64,000 bases of DNA from an uncultured Paraprevotella sp. (GCA_910586505.1 CAJUGV010000009.1:31139-95138); one strand, 5' to 3'. Numbered from the stretch's first letter, positions 45,079 through 54,340 are shown. Numbers and translations are program-made. Notes: generated from the letters alone by a model not told the origin.

Positions 45079-48000
45079 TCAGTTATTTAAATCAATATAG
45101 ACCGGTTTGTCGCGATCACAGCGCAATTCTCCATTTACGTATTCCAACTCCGCCACTTGTATGGAACTACGGCGTGTTCCGTAATGGTCACGATAGGGAG
45201 ACACATTACGTTCGGGATGGGTAAAATAGAAAATAAAAGCACGATTGCCATGCACCACCACATCGGCATGGTTACCTATTACCCCGTCGTCTACGCCAGT
45301 TCCGGGCTTGTCCAGCAAAGAGCGTTGCTGCCGCTTCCAGTTTATAAGGTCATCGGAACTGTACACACCTTGTCCGTCCCAATTATCAACTATCATCCAA
45401 TAACGGTCGTGCCAACGGAACACTTTGGCGCCCTCACCGCGTTTATCGCGAATCACCTGCCCCATATCCTGCCACTCACTAAAGTCTTTTGATTTGGCGA
45501 GCCAGATAGTTTTGCCATCTGCTTCATTATTATAGTACATCAACCATTCTCCGGCATCGTTCTTGAAAAGAGAGGCATCAATAACCCGATTGGAAACGAG
45601 CGGGCCACACTTCTCCTTAAATTCCCAGTCGGTAAGATTCGTACTTTCCAGATGCACAATTTCCCGAGGATGTTTCCAATTAGGGAATATGCCGGGAACC
45701 ACGGTAAGAAACATATGATACCGTCCATCCGCCTCAATCACATCCGGAGCCCAATATGTATACTGGCGGTCGCTGCCATATTTGATATTGGCATCCTGCA
45801 CATAATGCCAGGACGCTCCACCGTCGGTAGACTCGGCTATACCTATGGGTGTGCCATGCACCCATTCCACTCCATGTCCACCCTCCAAATTGGCACGACG
45901 ATTCGTATAGAACATCCACCACGCCTCACGCTCCTTATTATATATAAGAACCGGATCGGCTGCTCCGTCGAAAACGGGGTCGCGATAAAGAGGCTTATTG
46001 GCTCGTTTTCCCTCCATGCAGGATGGAAGCGCATCATAGTCGGTACCCCATTGTGCACAGAGACGACGTGCCTCCGGCTCGGTCAGGTGAACCACGGCCC
46101 CATGTTTTGGGGACGCGAAATTAGTAGTACGCATCACCCCCTCGTTAAACCGTCCTAGACTGGTGAAATGATCGAAATCAGAGGTCTCTATAAAACCGAA
46201 ATTATGAGGCGAAATACTATAAACATCATACATAAGGACCCATTTATCCTCACCGATACGCTTAAAGACATGGGGAGCCTCACAAGCACGCGGTTCAAAA
46301 TCCACCCACCGGGGGTCGAATTTCCACGGGCCGGACGGGCGGTCGGCATAAGCCAGTTTGATACCTCCGTTCACATCGTGTGCCACATAAGAAAGAATAT
46401 ATTTATCGCCCCACTTCGTGATATCGCCATCAATGGCCGACCTGCGCTCATCGGCATATCGGAACAACTCCCGAGGCAATGTTTCAATAGTGTCATATTC
46501 ATCATTCACATAACAATAATAGAGTTTGTTAGGTTCGTTTCTGTGCCGCATTGTCAGATAAATCATCAAACGTCCCGCAGCCTCGTCGAAAATAGTTTCC
46601 GGAGCCCAGGCGCAACCTATTTCCTGCCATGCTGCCGACATCTGATCAAAACGGACATTGGTATGTGTCCAGTGAAGCAAATCAAAACTTTTCATCAGCA
46701 CCAGCCCACGGTTATTCCCCCATCCGTAACGCTTTCCGTCACGCTCCCACTCAGTCTCGCGCTTGCCATCGCGTTTGGCAAAAACATGCAAGTCGGTCAT
46801 GCTCATATAGAAAGCACCGTCCGGACCACGATAAATATGGGGATCACGAATGCCAAGTTGATCGGCAATAGTATCACCGGAGATAACAGGCTTGTTATCA
46901 TTGAGTGCCGTAAACGAATACCCGTCGCGGCTGACGGCCATATGCAACCCGTGATCTTCATCCAAATGATAAACCATCAGATAGGCTGCCATATCCTTCT
47001 CCTGAGGCACGGCATCACGGTATTTGAATCCACTGAACACCGCACTTCCCTTTCCTGCCGAAAACAATGCGGGACGCAAAGCGAAGAATTTTTTCAACCG
47101 ATTATGATTCAAATCCTTTACATCCAGATCTTCCGCTAAAACAGTCCATGTCTTTCCATCGCTGCCGGCACTTATCGTCACCTTATTTGCCCTATTATGG
47201 ATTCTCATCTTCACCTGGCGCCCAAACTGATTCCTCAATGTCCTGACTACCTTACCGTCATTATAGACATAGAACTTTGCCCCGTCTGTCGCGACCCCGG
47301 TATATCCCAGCTCGCTATAATACAAAAGTAGCCCGGCCAATCCTTTCCCAACGACTTTCACCATCACACTTACTTCATAGTTTTTATGCTGGGCTGTGGT
47401 AAGCATCAGACGACCGTCTGCCGGAGAGCCCCCCTTGCCGGGAATCACAATCTGCCCGCCCCCGACTTTCACCAGCTCCCGGGCATTTTCCTGCCAAAAA
47501 CTCCATTGCCATCCCAATTCACGACTTTGGAAATCGTCTGACAAATCCGAAAAGCTCAAAGGTGCGGGACACTCGCCAACCGCTTCTCCGGACACCCTGA
47601 ACCATCCGTCATTGGTCCATTCTATCGGTTCAATCAATGTCTGACGTCCTAAAGTATGGTACCCTTTGGCGTAAGCATGATATACCATCCACCAACGACC
47701 CTCCGCATCATCAAGCAATGTTCCGTGTCCCTTCGACCACCAATGATCCTGTGTGCTATATGTGTGAACGACCGGATTGTAAGGCGAGTTTTCCCAAGGA
47801 CCTTCCAACGAACGGCTACGGGCACTCACCACCATATGACTTGTGGCCGGACCGGCTGTACCGCCTTCCGCACATGTCAGATAATAGTAACCGTCATGCC
47901 AAATGAGCTTAGGAGACTCCAGATAGGTTTCGGGCCATTTTCCTTCGGTAACCCATTGTTTCGGAATTTCCCAACCGTCGTACACCGTCTTCTTTTCGCC

Positions 48001-48486
48001 CACCGTACCCAGTCCGTCCGGTGTAAGCCGTATCATTTCCCCTTTGTTCAGAAACAGATAACGGTTACCTTGCCGGTCAGCCGCATGCCCTGGATCGATG
48101 CCACTCACTTTCAAATCTATCGGCTCGCTCCAAGGACCGCGTATATCTGTGGCCCACGTTACATAATTAGTTCCGTTGGACGGGAAATAGATATAATACT
48201 TATCACCATACTTCAATATATCCGGCGCCATAGCCGACCCTTTCCACGATTCGAGCGCACGTCCCACGGGTTTCCAGTTCATCAGGTCATTCGAATGCCA
48301 GATAAGGAATCCCGGTTGATAAACAAACGGAGAATGCGTCATATAAAAGTCATTGCCTTCGCGCATCACACTCGGATCGGGATAATCACCAGCCAGAATA
48401 CACTTAGGCCACTGCTGTGCCTGAATCGTCACCATCCCCCACAGCAAAAAAAGAATGGAATACAGTTTTCTCTTCATATTATACAT
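45079..48486 (-). CDS. Triple beta-propeller GH43-type secreted enzyme
   Basis: The chain of about 1135 residues appears to contain three five-bladed propellers. Propeller 1 (about 25-325) is a GH43 domain with AGDYPDPSVM (catalytic base), SGIDPGHA and ETYLESPKL. A beta-sandwich (about 335-500, DDFQSRELGWQWSF) follows, as in many GH43 xylosidase/arabinofuranosidase enzymes. Propeller 2 (about 515-820) has GIRDPHIYRG, CAWAPETIF, DGDITKWGDKY and EAPHVFKR. Propeller 3 (about 850-1120) has FDGAADPVLIY, YTYWAPDVIE and VIDASLFKND. The start at 48486 shares one base with the GH51 stop; ATG 48477 is also possible and begins the signal peptide. Likely substrates are arabinofuranosyl or xylosyl side chains. 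Confidence 0.75.
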   Translation of the reverse strand: MYNMKRKLYSILFLLWGMVTIQAQQWPKCILAGDYPDPSVMREGNDFYMTHSPFVYQPGFLIWHSNDLMNWKPVGRALESWKGSAMAPDILKYGDKYYIYFPSNGTNYVTWATDIRGPWSEPIDLKVSGIDPGHAADRQGNRYLFLNKGEMIRLTPDGLGTVGEKKTVYDGWEIPKQWVTEGKWPETYLESPKLIWHDGYYYLTCAEGGTAGPATSHMVVSARSRSLEGPWENSPYNPVVHTYSTQDHWWSKGHGTLLDDAEGRWWMVYHAYAKGYHTLGRQTLIEPIEWTNDGWFRVSGEAVGECPAPLSFSDLSDDFQSRELGWQWSFWQENARELVKVGGGQIVIPGKGGSPADGRLMLTTAQHKNYEVSVMVKVVGKGLAGLLLYYSELGYTGVATDGAKFYVYNDGKVVRTLRNQFGRQVKMRIHNRANKVTISAGSDGKTWTVLAEDLDVKDLNHNRLKKFFALRPALFSAGKGSAVFSGFKYRDAVPQEKDMAAYLMVYHLDEDHGLHMAVSRDGYSFTALNDNKPVISGDTIADQLGIRDPHIYRGPDGAFYMSMTDLHVFAKRDGKRETEWERDGKRYGWGNNRGLVLMKSFDLLHWTHTNVRFDQMSAAWQEIGCAWAPETIFDEAAGRLMIYLTMRHRNEPNKLYYCYVNDEYDTIETLPRELFRYADERRSAIDGDITKWGDKYILSYVAHDVNGGIKLAYADRPSGPWKFDPRWVDFEPRACEAPHVFKRIGEDKWVLMYDVYSISPHNFGFIETSDFDHFTSLGRFNEGVMRTTNFASPKHGAVVHLTEPEARRLCAQWGTDYDALPSCMEGKRANKPLYRDPVFDGAADPVLIYNKEREAWWMFYTNRRANLEGGHGVEWVHGTPIGIAESTDGGASWHYVQDANIKYGSDRQYTYWAPDVIEADGRYHMFLTVVPGIFPNWKHPREIVHLESTNLTDWEFKEKCGPLVSNRVIDASLFKNDAGEWLMYYNNEADGKTIWLAKSKDFSEWQDMGQVIRDKRGEGAKVFRWHDRYWMIVDNWDGQGVYSSDDLINWKRQQRSLLDKPGTGVDDGVIGNHADVVVHGNRAFIFYFTHPERNVSPYRDHYGTRRSSIQVAELEYVNGELRCDRDKPVYIDLNN

Positions 48487-50438
48487 CACTTAAATGAAAT
48501 GACAGTCAAAGAATAAGGCGGTAACCGCCGCACAAACTTCCGGGATAGCTTCTCCTGTTTTACGACCGGCCTTACATCGGTTTTCAAATGTTGCCCTTGT
48601 CCGTTCCTGTAATCACGCTCTCCGGTAAGCACACTGACCTCCGCCATACGCGAACGAAGTTTCTGCGAACTGAGATCGACTTGTACATTTACAAAACTGT
48701 CGGTAGGATTGACAAGTTTCACCACTACCTCTTTCGTCCGGCTATCACATACACATGAGGCTGTCTCGATTCCCTTCACGACATCCTCAATATAGGTATC
48801 GCCACGATTACATGCAAAAAGCTGCTGCACATAATAGTTGACCGTGGGATAAACATCCTTCTTGTCAAAATAGATAAGGTCGGGATTCCACTGCGTATCG
48901 CCGATACGCGCCAATAGCGGGGCATACGACGACAGTGTCACCACATCGCCATTGCGCTCCAGAGCCGTAAGATAGGCAGCCTCGGCAATGGCATTGAACA
49001 CCGTATTGCCTCTGCTGGCATATTCGCCCACATAGACTTTCGACTGCGCACGGTCGTAATTGTCATAACGGCACAGGTTGTCAAGGAACCACTGAGGCGG
49101 ACGATAATAATGCTCATCCACAAGATCGGGGTTCGTTTCACGGGCAAAAGCCCAACCTTCACGCCAGTCCCAGTCATCGGGATTCGGCCCTACCGTCCCC
49201 ACCACCTTCATCTCAGGATACCTAGCCTTGATGGCCTGCTGTATCATGAAAAAACGTTCCTTAAACGCCGGAGTGATATGGTCCTCGTTACCGATACCTA
49301 TATATTCCAGATTAAAAGGTTCCGGATGACCGGCTTCCGCTCTCCTACGCCCCCATACCGAAGCCGTATCGCCATTGGCCCATTCTATGAGGTCAAGCAT
49401 ATCCTGTACGTATTCATCCATCTCCTCCATAGGAATAGCTTGTTGTCCCGTACCGCGCAGACGTGCCGAGTTCTGACAACTCACCCCGGCGGCCAGCACC
49501 GGCAAGGGCTTTGCCCCTATATCCTCACATAACTGAAAGTACTCATAAAATCCCAGCCCCATCGACTGACGGTAATTCCATATGTTGTAGTCCTCCTTAC
49601 GCTGCTCTACCGGACCTATAGTATGTTTCCACCGATAAATATTATTAAGTCCGTCACCGTGAGTGAGACAGCCGCCCGGAAAACGCACAAACGCCGGATG
49701 AAGGTCCGCCAATATCTGAGCCAAATCGGCACGCAAACCGTTTTTCCGTTTTCTGAAAGTATTCTGCGGAAAGAGAGAAAGCATATCAACGTCCACCCGG
49801 CCTTGCTGCTGAAAAAGAATCTCCACAGCAGCCTGCTCACTGTTCTTTGCCGATGTGAGCACCGTCTCATATTTCCGCCAGCCCTCTCCGCCCATGCGGA
49901 TGGTAGCCTCGGCCAAAACAGAATCTCCTTCCGTCAGTCGAACCATAGCCTCACCGTCCTGCCGGGTACGCAAAAACACGGAAAAGTCATACTGTTCTCC
50001 CTCACGGACCACCATTCCGTGATAACCGGTATTGCGTAACCCCGCACCTTGCTTACCTGTCGTGAATACTTCGACGGCTGCATAATGACGATTATTGACA
50101 TTGAGCGGATGTTCCGTCTCCAGCGAGAGTGTGGCTATCGCATTTCCCTTTTTCAAAAACTCCCAAGCCGTAAACGGATGCCACTGCCCTTTCTTATAAT
50201 ACTCATGCAAATCCACATCAGAAGGAGAATACTCAAACGAACGGTTCTGCACCATCTCGGCATACAGCCCTCCGTCAGCCGTATAGTTCAGGTCTTCAAT
50301 AAAAATGCCGAACAGGTCCTTACTGATTCTCTTGCTCCGGGGTTGCTGCGCCGTCAAATGGGCTACGACAAACACGGCCGTCATCAATATGAAGAACCGT
50401 CGTGCCACGATGTTGCTTGATTGCATAGTCTGTTTCAT
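48486..50438 (-). CDS. GH51 alpha-L-arabinofuranosidase
   Basis: This 650-residue secreted enzyme should release arabinofuranose from side chains of arabinan, arabinoxylan or arabinogalactan. A signal peptide (ends HLTAQQ) is followed by a carbohydrate-binding-like N-terminal region with FGIFIEDLNYTADGGLYAEMVQNRSFEY and a (beta/alpha)8 barrel. The acid/base Glu385 is in YIGIGNEDH and the nucleophile Glu472 is in YVGEYAS, with FVRFPGGC before them. A C-terminal beta domain ends PPYSLTVISFK. Its stop touches the start of the triple-propeller gene, so translation is probably coupled and the two may act on the same linkage cluster. It is first in its operon and divergent from the one-component regulator. 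Confidence 0.93.
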   Translation of the reverse strand: MKQTMQSSNIVARRFFILMTAVFVVAHLTAQQPRSKRISKDLFGIFIEDLNYTADGGLYAEMVQNRSFEYSPSDVDLHEYYKKGQWHPFTAWEFLKKGNAIATLSLETEHPLNVNNRHYAAVEVFTTGKQGAGLRNTGYHGMVVREGEQYDFSVFLRTRQDGEAMVRLTEGDSVLAEATIRMGGEGWRKYETVLTSAKNSEQAAVEILFQQQGRVDVDMLSLFPQNTFRKRKNGLRADLAQILADLHPAFVRFPGGCLTHGDGLNNIYRWKHTIGPVEQRKEDYNIWNYRQSMGLGFYEYFQLCEDIGAKPLPVLAAGVSCQNSARLRGTGQQAIPMEEMDEYVQDMLDLIEWANGDTASVWGRRRAEAGHPEPFNLEYIGIGNEDHITPAFKERFFMIQQAIKARYPEMKVVGTVGPNPDDWDWREGWAFARETNPDLVDEHYYRPPQWFLDNLCRYDNYDRAQSKVYVGEYASRGNTVFNAIAEAAYLTALERNGDVVTLSSYAPLLARIGDTQWNPDLIYFDKKDVYPTVNYYVQQLFACNRGDTYIEDVVKGIETASCVCDSRTKEVVVKLVNPTDSFVNVQVDLSSQKLRSRMAEVSVLTGERDYRNGQGQHLKTDVRPVVKQEKLSRKFVRRLPPYSLTVISFK

Positions 50439-50458
50439 CTAAATCTTTTTCGTTTTTA

Positions 50459-50466
50459 CAAAGGTA
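50459..50466 (-). promoter_or_regulatory. -7 box of GH51/propeller operon
   Basis: Minus-strand TACCTTTG matches the -7 consensus, 20 bp before the GH51 start. Confidence 0.5.
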
Positions 50467-50482
50467 GGCTTTTTACCGCGCA

Positions 50483-50525
50483 TAAACGTCATATATCATA
50501 CAAACCCGATAGGCACGGACGTTTA
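50483..50525. promoter_or_regulatory. Inverted repeat in divergent promoter, possible operator
   Basis: TAAACGTC (50483-50490) and GACGTTTA (50518-50525) are exact reverse complements, centres 35 bp apart, between the two divergent -7 boxes. Confidence 0.4.
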
Positions 50526-50593
50526 AAAAGCATATTGTACGTTTGCACCCATTAATCATGGACGGAAACGACGGTCATTCAGGATTGTTTTCG

Positions 50594-50601
50594 TACCTTT
50601 G
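50594..50601 (+). promoter_or_regulatory. -7 box of one-component regulator gene
   Basis: TACCTTTG matches the -7 consensus, 24 bp before ATG 50626; a purine-rich CAGGAA lies just before the start codon. Confidence 0.5.
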
Positions 50602-50625
50602 TAAGCGACATACAGACAGGAACCA

Positions 50626-52824
50626 ATGACTCCAAGGCGACTTTACCTTATTCTTATCTCTCTGATGCATCTGACCTTGTCCATGGCTATCCACCGGCAA
50701 TGGACTGCTGCCGACGGACTGCCGACCGGCGAGATCCATCAGATTATAGAACTTCCCAACCGACAGATGCTCGTAAACTGCGAGGGAGCCTTTTGCTTGT
50801 TTAACGGAAAGACATTCAACGCCATCACCTGCGACCGCCGGCACTGTCCTCCCATGCCTCATTTCGCCAAACGATATGTTCATCTCTGGCAGGGTGATTC
50901 CTTACTTTGGCTACACGACCTTTACCGGCTGTATCTATTTGACGCACGCACACTCACCTTCCGCTACGACATGGAATCAAGAATTAAAGATAACCGAACG
51001 CTGCAGTATTTTGCCCGCGGGAATACGGAGCCGGAACCTTATTCTGAAAAAATATGGCAAATCATAGATTCACTGAATATCAAAGACAATACTACGGCCA
51101 CTACAGACTGGCAAGGCGGAATCTGGATTGGAACACGAACCCATGATATTATCTACATATCACCCGTTCAGGAAGGAGCACGGACATCAAAAGACGAAGA
51201 ACTCTTCATGCTCACACGCAGCATGCCAGACAGCAAAGGGCAATTCTGGAGATGTACGAACGAAGGCCTGTTCTGCAGCAACGGCAAAAAAACGGAATGT
51301 TATCACATGGGTAACACATCCGGACTTACCCACAATTCCATCAACTTCATTACGGAATTGCCGGACCGCCGTCTGCTGGTCTGCCACAATCTGAACCAAC
51401 TCGGCTACCTTGATCCGGAACGCCGTGAATTCATTTCACTCCGTTATAAACTTCCGGCTATCGGCCTGTACCGCCACCTGGTCGGCGCATGCCCCATCAA
51501 CTTAAACCAAACCATAGTTTACTCGCAAAACGGAGCGTTTCTTCTTGATATTAAAGCTGACACGCTCACTGCATTTCCCTACACCGAGGCCATAGAAAAA
51601 TACTCCTGCAAGTATAATTGCATGTATCGGGACATAAAGGGAAGAATCTGGATAGGCACGCAAAGCGGACTGTTCGTCATTGAAAAAGGAAAGTGCAGCC
51701 GTATCGGGCATTTAGCGAACAACTGTATCCGCAGTCTTCAGTCAGATGCCGACGGAAATATCTGGGCCGGTACGGCCTGCGGGATCTCACGTGTCACGCC
51801 TTCAGTCATCAACTACGGCCCGGACGACGGCATACCGGCCGCTTCCATGATGGACCGCGCTTCATTTCTCACCTCCGACAACACCCTTGTCTTTGCCTGT
51901 TCAGACTCCACGGTCGTTACTTTCCAGCCGGAACAGCTCGAAAACCGAAGCCGTCCTCTTCCCGTCGTGTTCACAGCCATAACCGTAAACGACGAACCAT
52001 ATCCTTTAGGAAAAAAAGAGAAGACTTTATCTCTTCCCTATCACCGCAACTACCTTACATTCCAATTTTCCGCTCTCAACTACGCTACACCGTCGCACAC
52101 CCGTTACCGCTACCGGCTTCACGGATTGGACAACGAATGGGAAACCTATACCCATACGGACGGCAGCCTTGGCACTGTCGTATACCGTGCCCTGCCGCCG
52201 GGAACTTATACATTTGAAGTTCAAGCTACCATCGACAACGGTACATGGGGACCGTTATTACAGCAGAACATCTCCATTCACCCTCCGTTCTGGCTCAGCT
52301 GGTGGGCCAAGACCTTTTATGTGACAGCCTTCCTGCTTGCAATATCCGTTTCTTTCCACTCATATCTAAAAAGAAAGAAAGCCAAATTAGAATACGAGAA
52401 CGACAACCGCGTGAACCAGCTCTTCGAGTTAAGGGAAGAAGCACGCCATCAGTTTGCGGAATCCACCTGCATCGACCCGCAGAAAATAGGAGTAAACAGC
52501 GAGGAGGAACTGTTTGTCAAACAAATGCTGCATGCCATCGAGGCGCACATGGACGATGACGCATACGGAGTGGACCAACTGGCTGCCGACGCTGGCATGA
52601 GCCGTTCGGCACTGTACACCAAACTGCGTAACATGCTCGGCATCACACCAAGTGACTTTATCCGCAACATCCGCCTCAAACATGCAGCCCGACTGTTATC
52701 CGACACGCAACTACCCATCAACGATATAGCCACCCGCATAGGATACAATACCCACAAGGCCTTTGCCGCCAATTTCAAGAAACTTTTCGGCTGTCTGCCT
52801 TCCGAATACAGAGGAAACAGATAA
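50626..52824 (+). CDS. Membrane-tethered AraC-type regulator with HTCS-like sensor, no kinase
   Basis: The 732-residue protein has a signal sequence and propeller-type repeats (QWTAADGLPTGEIHQI, GGIWIGTRTHDI, GRIWIGTQSGLFV, GNIWAGTACGIS), a Y_Y_Y domain (about 475-550, LTFQFSALNYATPSHTRYRYRLHGLDNEW) and one membrane span (about 557-582, FWLSWWAKTFYV). Then comes a short charged linker and an AraC helix-turn-helix domain (about 630-732, LAADAGMSRSALYTKLRNMLG to IATRIGYNTHKAFAANFKKLFG). Histidine kinase and receiver domains are absent; the linker is only about 50 residues. It would have to regulate DNA while in the inner membrane, in a ToxR/CadC manner. It is transcribed away from the GH51 operon, its likely target. 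Confidence 0.88.
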   Translation: MTPRRLYLILISLMHLTLSMAIHRQWTAADGLPTGEIHQIIELPNRQMLVNCEGAFCLFNGKTFNAITCDRRHCPPMPHFAKRYVHLWQGDSLLWLHDLYRLYLFDARTLTFRYDMESRIKDNRTLQYFARGNTEPEPYSEKIWQIIDSLNIKDNTTATTDWQGGIWIGTRTHDIIYISPVQEGARTSKDEELFMLTRSMPDSKGQFWRCTNEGLFCSNGKKTECYHMGNTSGLTHNSINFITELPDRRLLVCHNLNQLGYLDPERREFISLRYKLPAIGLYRHLVGACPINLNQTIVYSQNGAFLLDIKADTLTAFPYTEAIEKYSCKYNCMYRDIKGRIWIGTQSGLFVIEKGKCSRIGHLANNCIRSLQSDADGNIWAGTACGISRVTPSVINYGPDDGIPAASMMDRASFLTSDNTLVFACSDSTVVTFQPEQLENRSRPLPVVFTAITVNDEPYPLGKKEKTLSLPYHRNYLTFQFSALNYATPSHTRYRYRLHGLDNEWETYTHTDGSLGTVVYRALPPGTYTFEVQATIDNGTWGPLLQQNISIHPPFWLSWWAKTFYVTAFLLAISVSFHSYLKRKKAKLEYENDNRVNQLFELREEARHQFAESTCIDPQKIGVNSEEELFVKQMLHAIEAHMDDDAYGVDQLAADAGMSRSALYTKLRNMLGITPSDFIRNIRLKHAARLLSDTQLPINDIATRIGYNTHKAFAANFKKLFGCLPSEYRGNR

Positions 52825-52828
52825 ACGA

Positions 52829-53917
52829 TTATCTCTTCACAAAACCGATTTTCAGATTCAGCTTCAGATAGTAAGCCCTGTTCTCACGCTCCAGAAAGCC
52901 ATACTTATCCTTCTCGGGATTCCCTTTCTCCAATCGCGTATGACTGAAAAGGTAGTCGGCAAAAATCTGACGCTCCGTCTTACGATAAGCCAGCATCTCT
53001 CCTTTTGCATCCACCATCACAAAACCGGCTACGGCCGAATCCGTCCCGTTATACTGCTTGGCCGGACGCATACCTAAAGCCAGCGCCATAAGGAACTCTT
53101 TCATCTTATGACGGTAATAGAGATGCTTACGGATCAGTTCCTCCTTGATCTTCAAAGGATTCCTTTCTTCTATGAGTGCCGTCAACTCATCTACGCGACT
53201 CACGTTGTCCAGATACATCAGACGTGTCATCTCGGCCAGCACACGCGGAAAATTCAAGTCTATCATACATAGATTGCTGCGAAACACCTTGTCGGCCACA
53301 TCGCTATATTTGAGCACGCCGCCCATGCTCTCGATATAAAGCATACGACGCGCCACCTCATCCGGATTGGTCTCATCTTCCGTATAATTGATCTTATTCA
53401 CCGCCGGCTGGGAGAAACGCACTCCACTCTGCTCGAATTTCAAATTGGCCGTGCGGCCGCCGTCGAGCAACGGCATCATGGCGCACAGGCGGGAATAGAT
53501 ACGAAAACCCACCGGAGGGAATTCCTCGCCGTGGAACGTGATGTAGAAGTCCGTACGGTCGTCTGTCCGTGCCTCCATGTCGAATATCCTCAGTGCATCC
53601 AGAAAACCTTCCACTCCTTCGGGAGCTTCCACCTCCTCTTCCCTGCAATTCTTGAGCGCATGCAAGATCATCCCGGCCACCGTAGAAAAATCCTCACGCG
53701 GAAACCGTTCGTCCGTCTGCTCGCCCATCATGCGTATTTCGCCCTCTTCGACAATGTAGCAACGTGTGCCGTCATGCTCCTGTCTTGTGATACTCCGAAT
53801 GGGCAACACACGAGCGGAGGGCTTTCCCTCCGCATCGCCCAAAACGATTTCGCCTTTCCCCAACAGGGAAAAGAACACATACAACTCATTCCACTCTTTA
53901 CGCGTTGCTGTCAACAT
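52829..53917 (-). CDS. HpaII-family restriction-endonuclease-like protein
   Basis: I recognise the 362-residue sequence as HpaII-like from its start (KEWNELYVFFSLLGKGEI), its middle (VGFRIYSRL then LLDGGRTAN) and its end (FADYLFSHTRLE, FLERENRAYYLKLNLKIGFVK). HpaII cuts CCGG in a methylation-sensitive way. As I recall the family, the middle strand is VGFSIKS, with the Lys likely catalytic; here that position is Tyr141. No DNA methyltransferase is in the window, so it is an orphan here and may be inactive or repurposed. It converges with the regulator gene, ending 4 bp after its stop. Cytoplasmic, no signal peptide. Confidence 0.7.
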   Translation of the reverse strand: MLTATRKEWNELYVFFSLLGKGEIVLGDAEGKPSARVLPIRSITRQEHDGTRCYIVEEGEIRMMGEQTDERFPREDFSTVAGMILHALKNCREEEVEAPEGVEGFLDALRIFDMEARTDDRTDFYITFHGEEFPPVGFRIYSRLCAMMPLLDGGRTANLKFEQSGVRFSQPAVNKINYTEDETNPDEVARRMLYIESMGGVLKYSDVADKVFRSNLCMIDLNFPRVLAEMTRLMYLDNVSRVDELTALIEERNPLKIKEELIRKHLYYRHKMKEFLMALALGMRPAKQYNGTDSAVAGFVMVDAKGEMLAYRKTERQIFADYLFSHTRLEKGNPEKDKYGFLERENRAYYLKLNLKIGFVKR

Positions 53918-53964
53918 ATTTGTCTTTTTAAATTTACTTTCCGACTATCTAACTTTATAACGGG

Positions 53965-54010
53965 CAAAGATAATGCTTTTGCATGTATCATACGCAAATC
54001 GCATGCAAAA
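53965..54010 (-). promoter_or_regulatory. Promoter of HpaII-like gene with overlapping inverted repeat
   Basis: Minus-strand -7 box TATCTTTG is at 53972-53965 and a TTTG is at 53998-53995, 22 bp upstream, close to the usual -33 spacing. Perfect 9-bp arms TTTTGCATG (53977-53985) and CATGCAAAA (54002-54010) straddle the -33 element. Confidence 0.5.
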
Positions 54011-54340
54011 AAAGCACCTCGCCCCAACCGCCGGCAAGCCGAATGAAGCAGTCTGCCGGTCCTTAAGAGTGAGGACTAATATAAACGATTGGCAGTCAGC
54101 AAATAAGCAAAAATACGGTTCTCATATTCATGTCTTCTGCAAAAAGAGAAAAAATCGACCGCTTGATTTTTTTACGCCGTGCGGTCGAAAATAAAATTTC
54201 GTGCTCTTCATTTTCCGGCGTTCTGCGCATCCCTCTTCAAAGGCAAAAAACCGACGATAAAAAAGCGGGGCTAAAGCCATAAAAAAACAACCCGTGCTAA
54301 TTTTTATTAAAATATACCTTTCGTTCTTTCACGGGCTTCA
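54011..54340. other. Intergenic stretch without a supported gene
   Basis: The gap between the HpaII-like gene and the GH43 gene is 491 bp in all. Short open frames here lack protein-like composition. It holds a perfect 7-bp inverted repeat, CGACCGC (54156-54162) and GCGGTCG (54181-54187), with A/T-rich flanks, and a weaker CCGGCA/TGCCGG pair near 54030. I see no tRNA, CRISPR or insertion-sequence end. Confidence 0.5.

Noticed and set aside
46168..47139. Plus-strand open frame of 323 codons antisense to the triple-propeller gene
   Set aside because: No recognisable motifs, and the minus strand carries clear GH43-type signatures.
53973..54194. Plus-strand frame of 73 codons upstream of the GH43 gene
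   Set aside because: Composition is not protein-like and it runs through the HpaII-like gene promoter.
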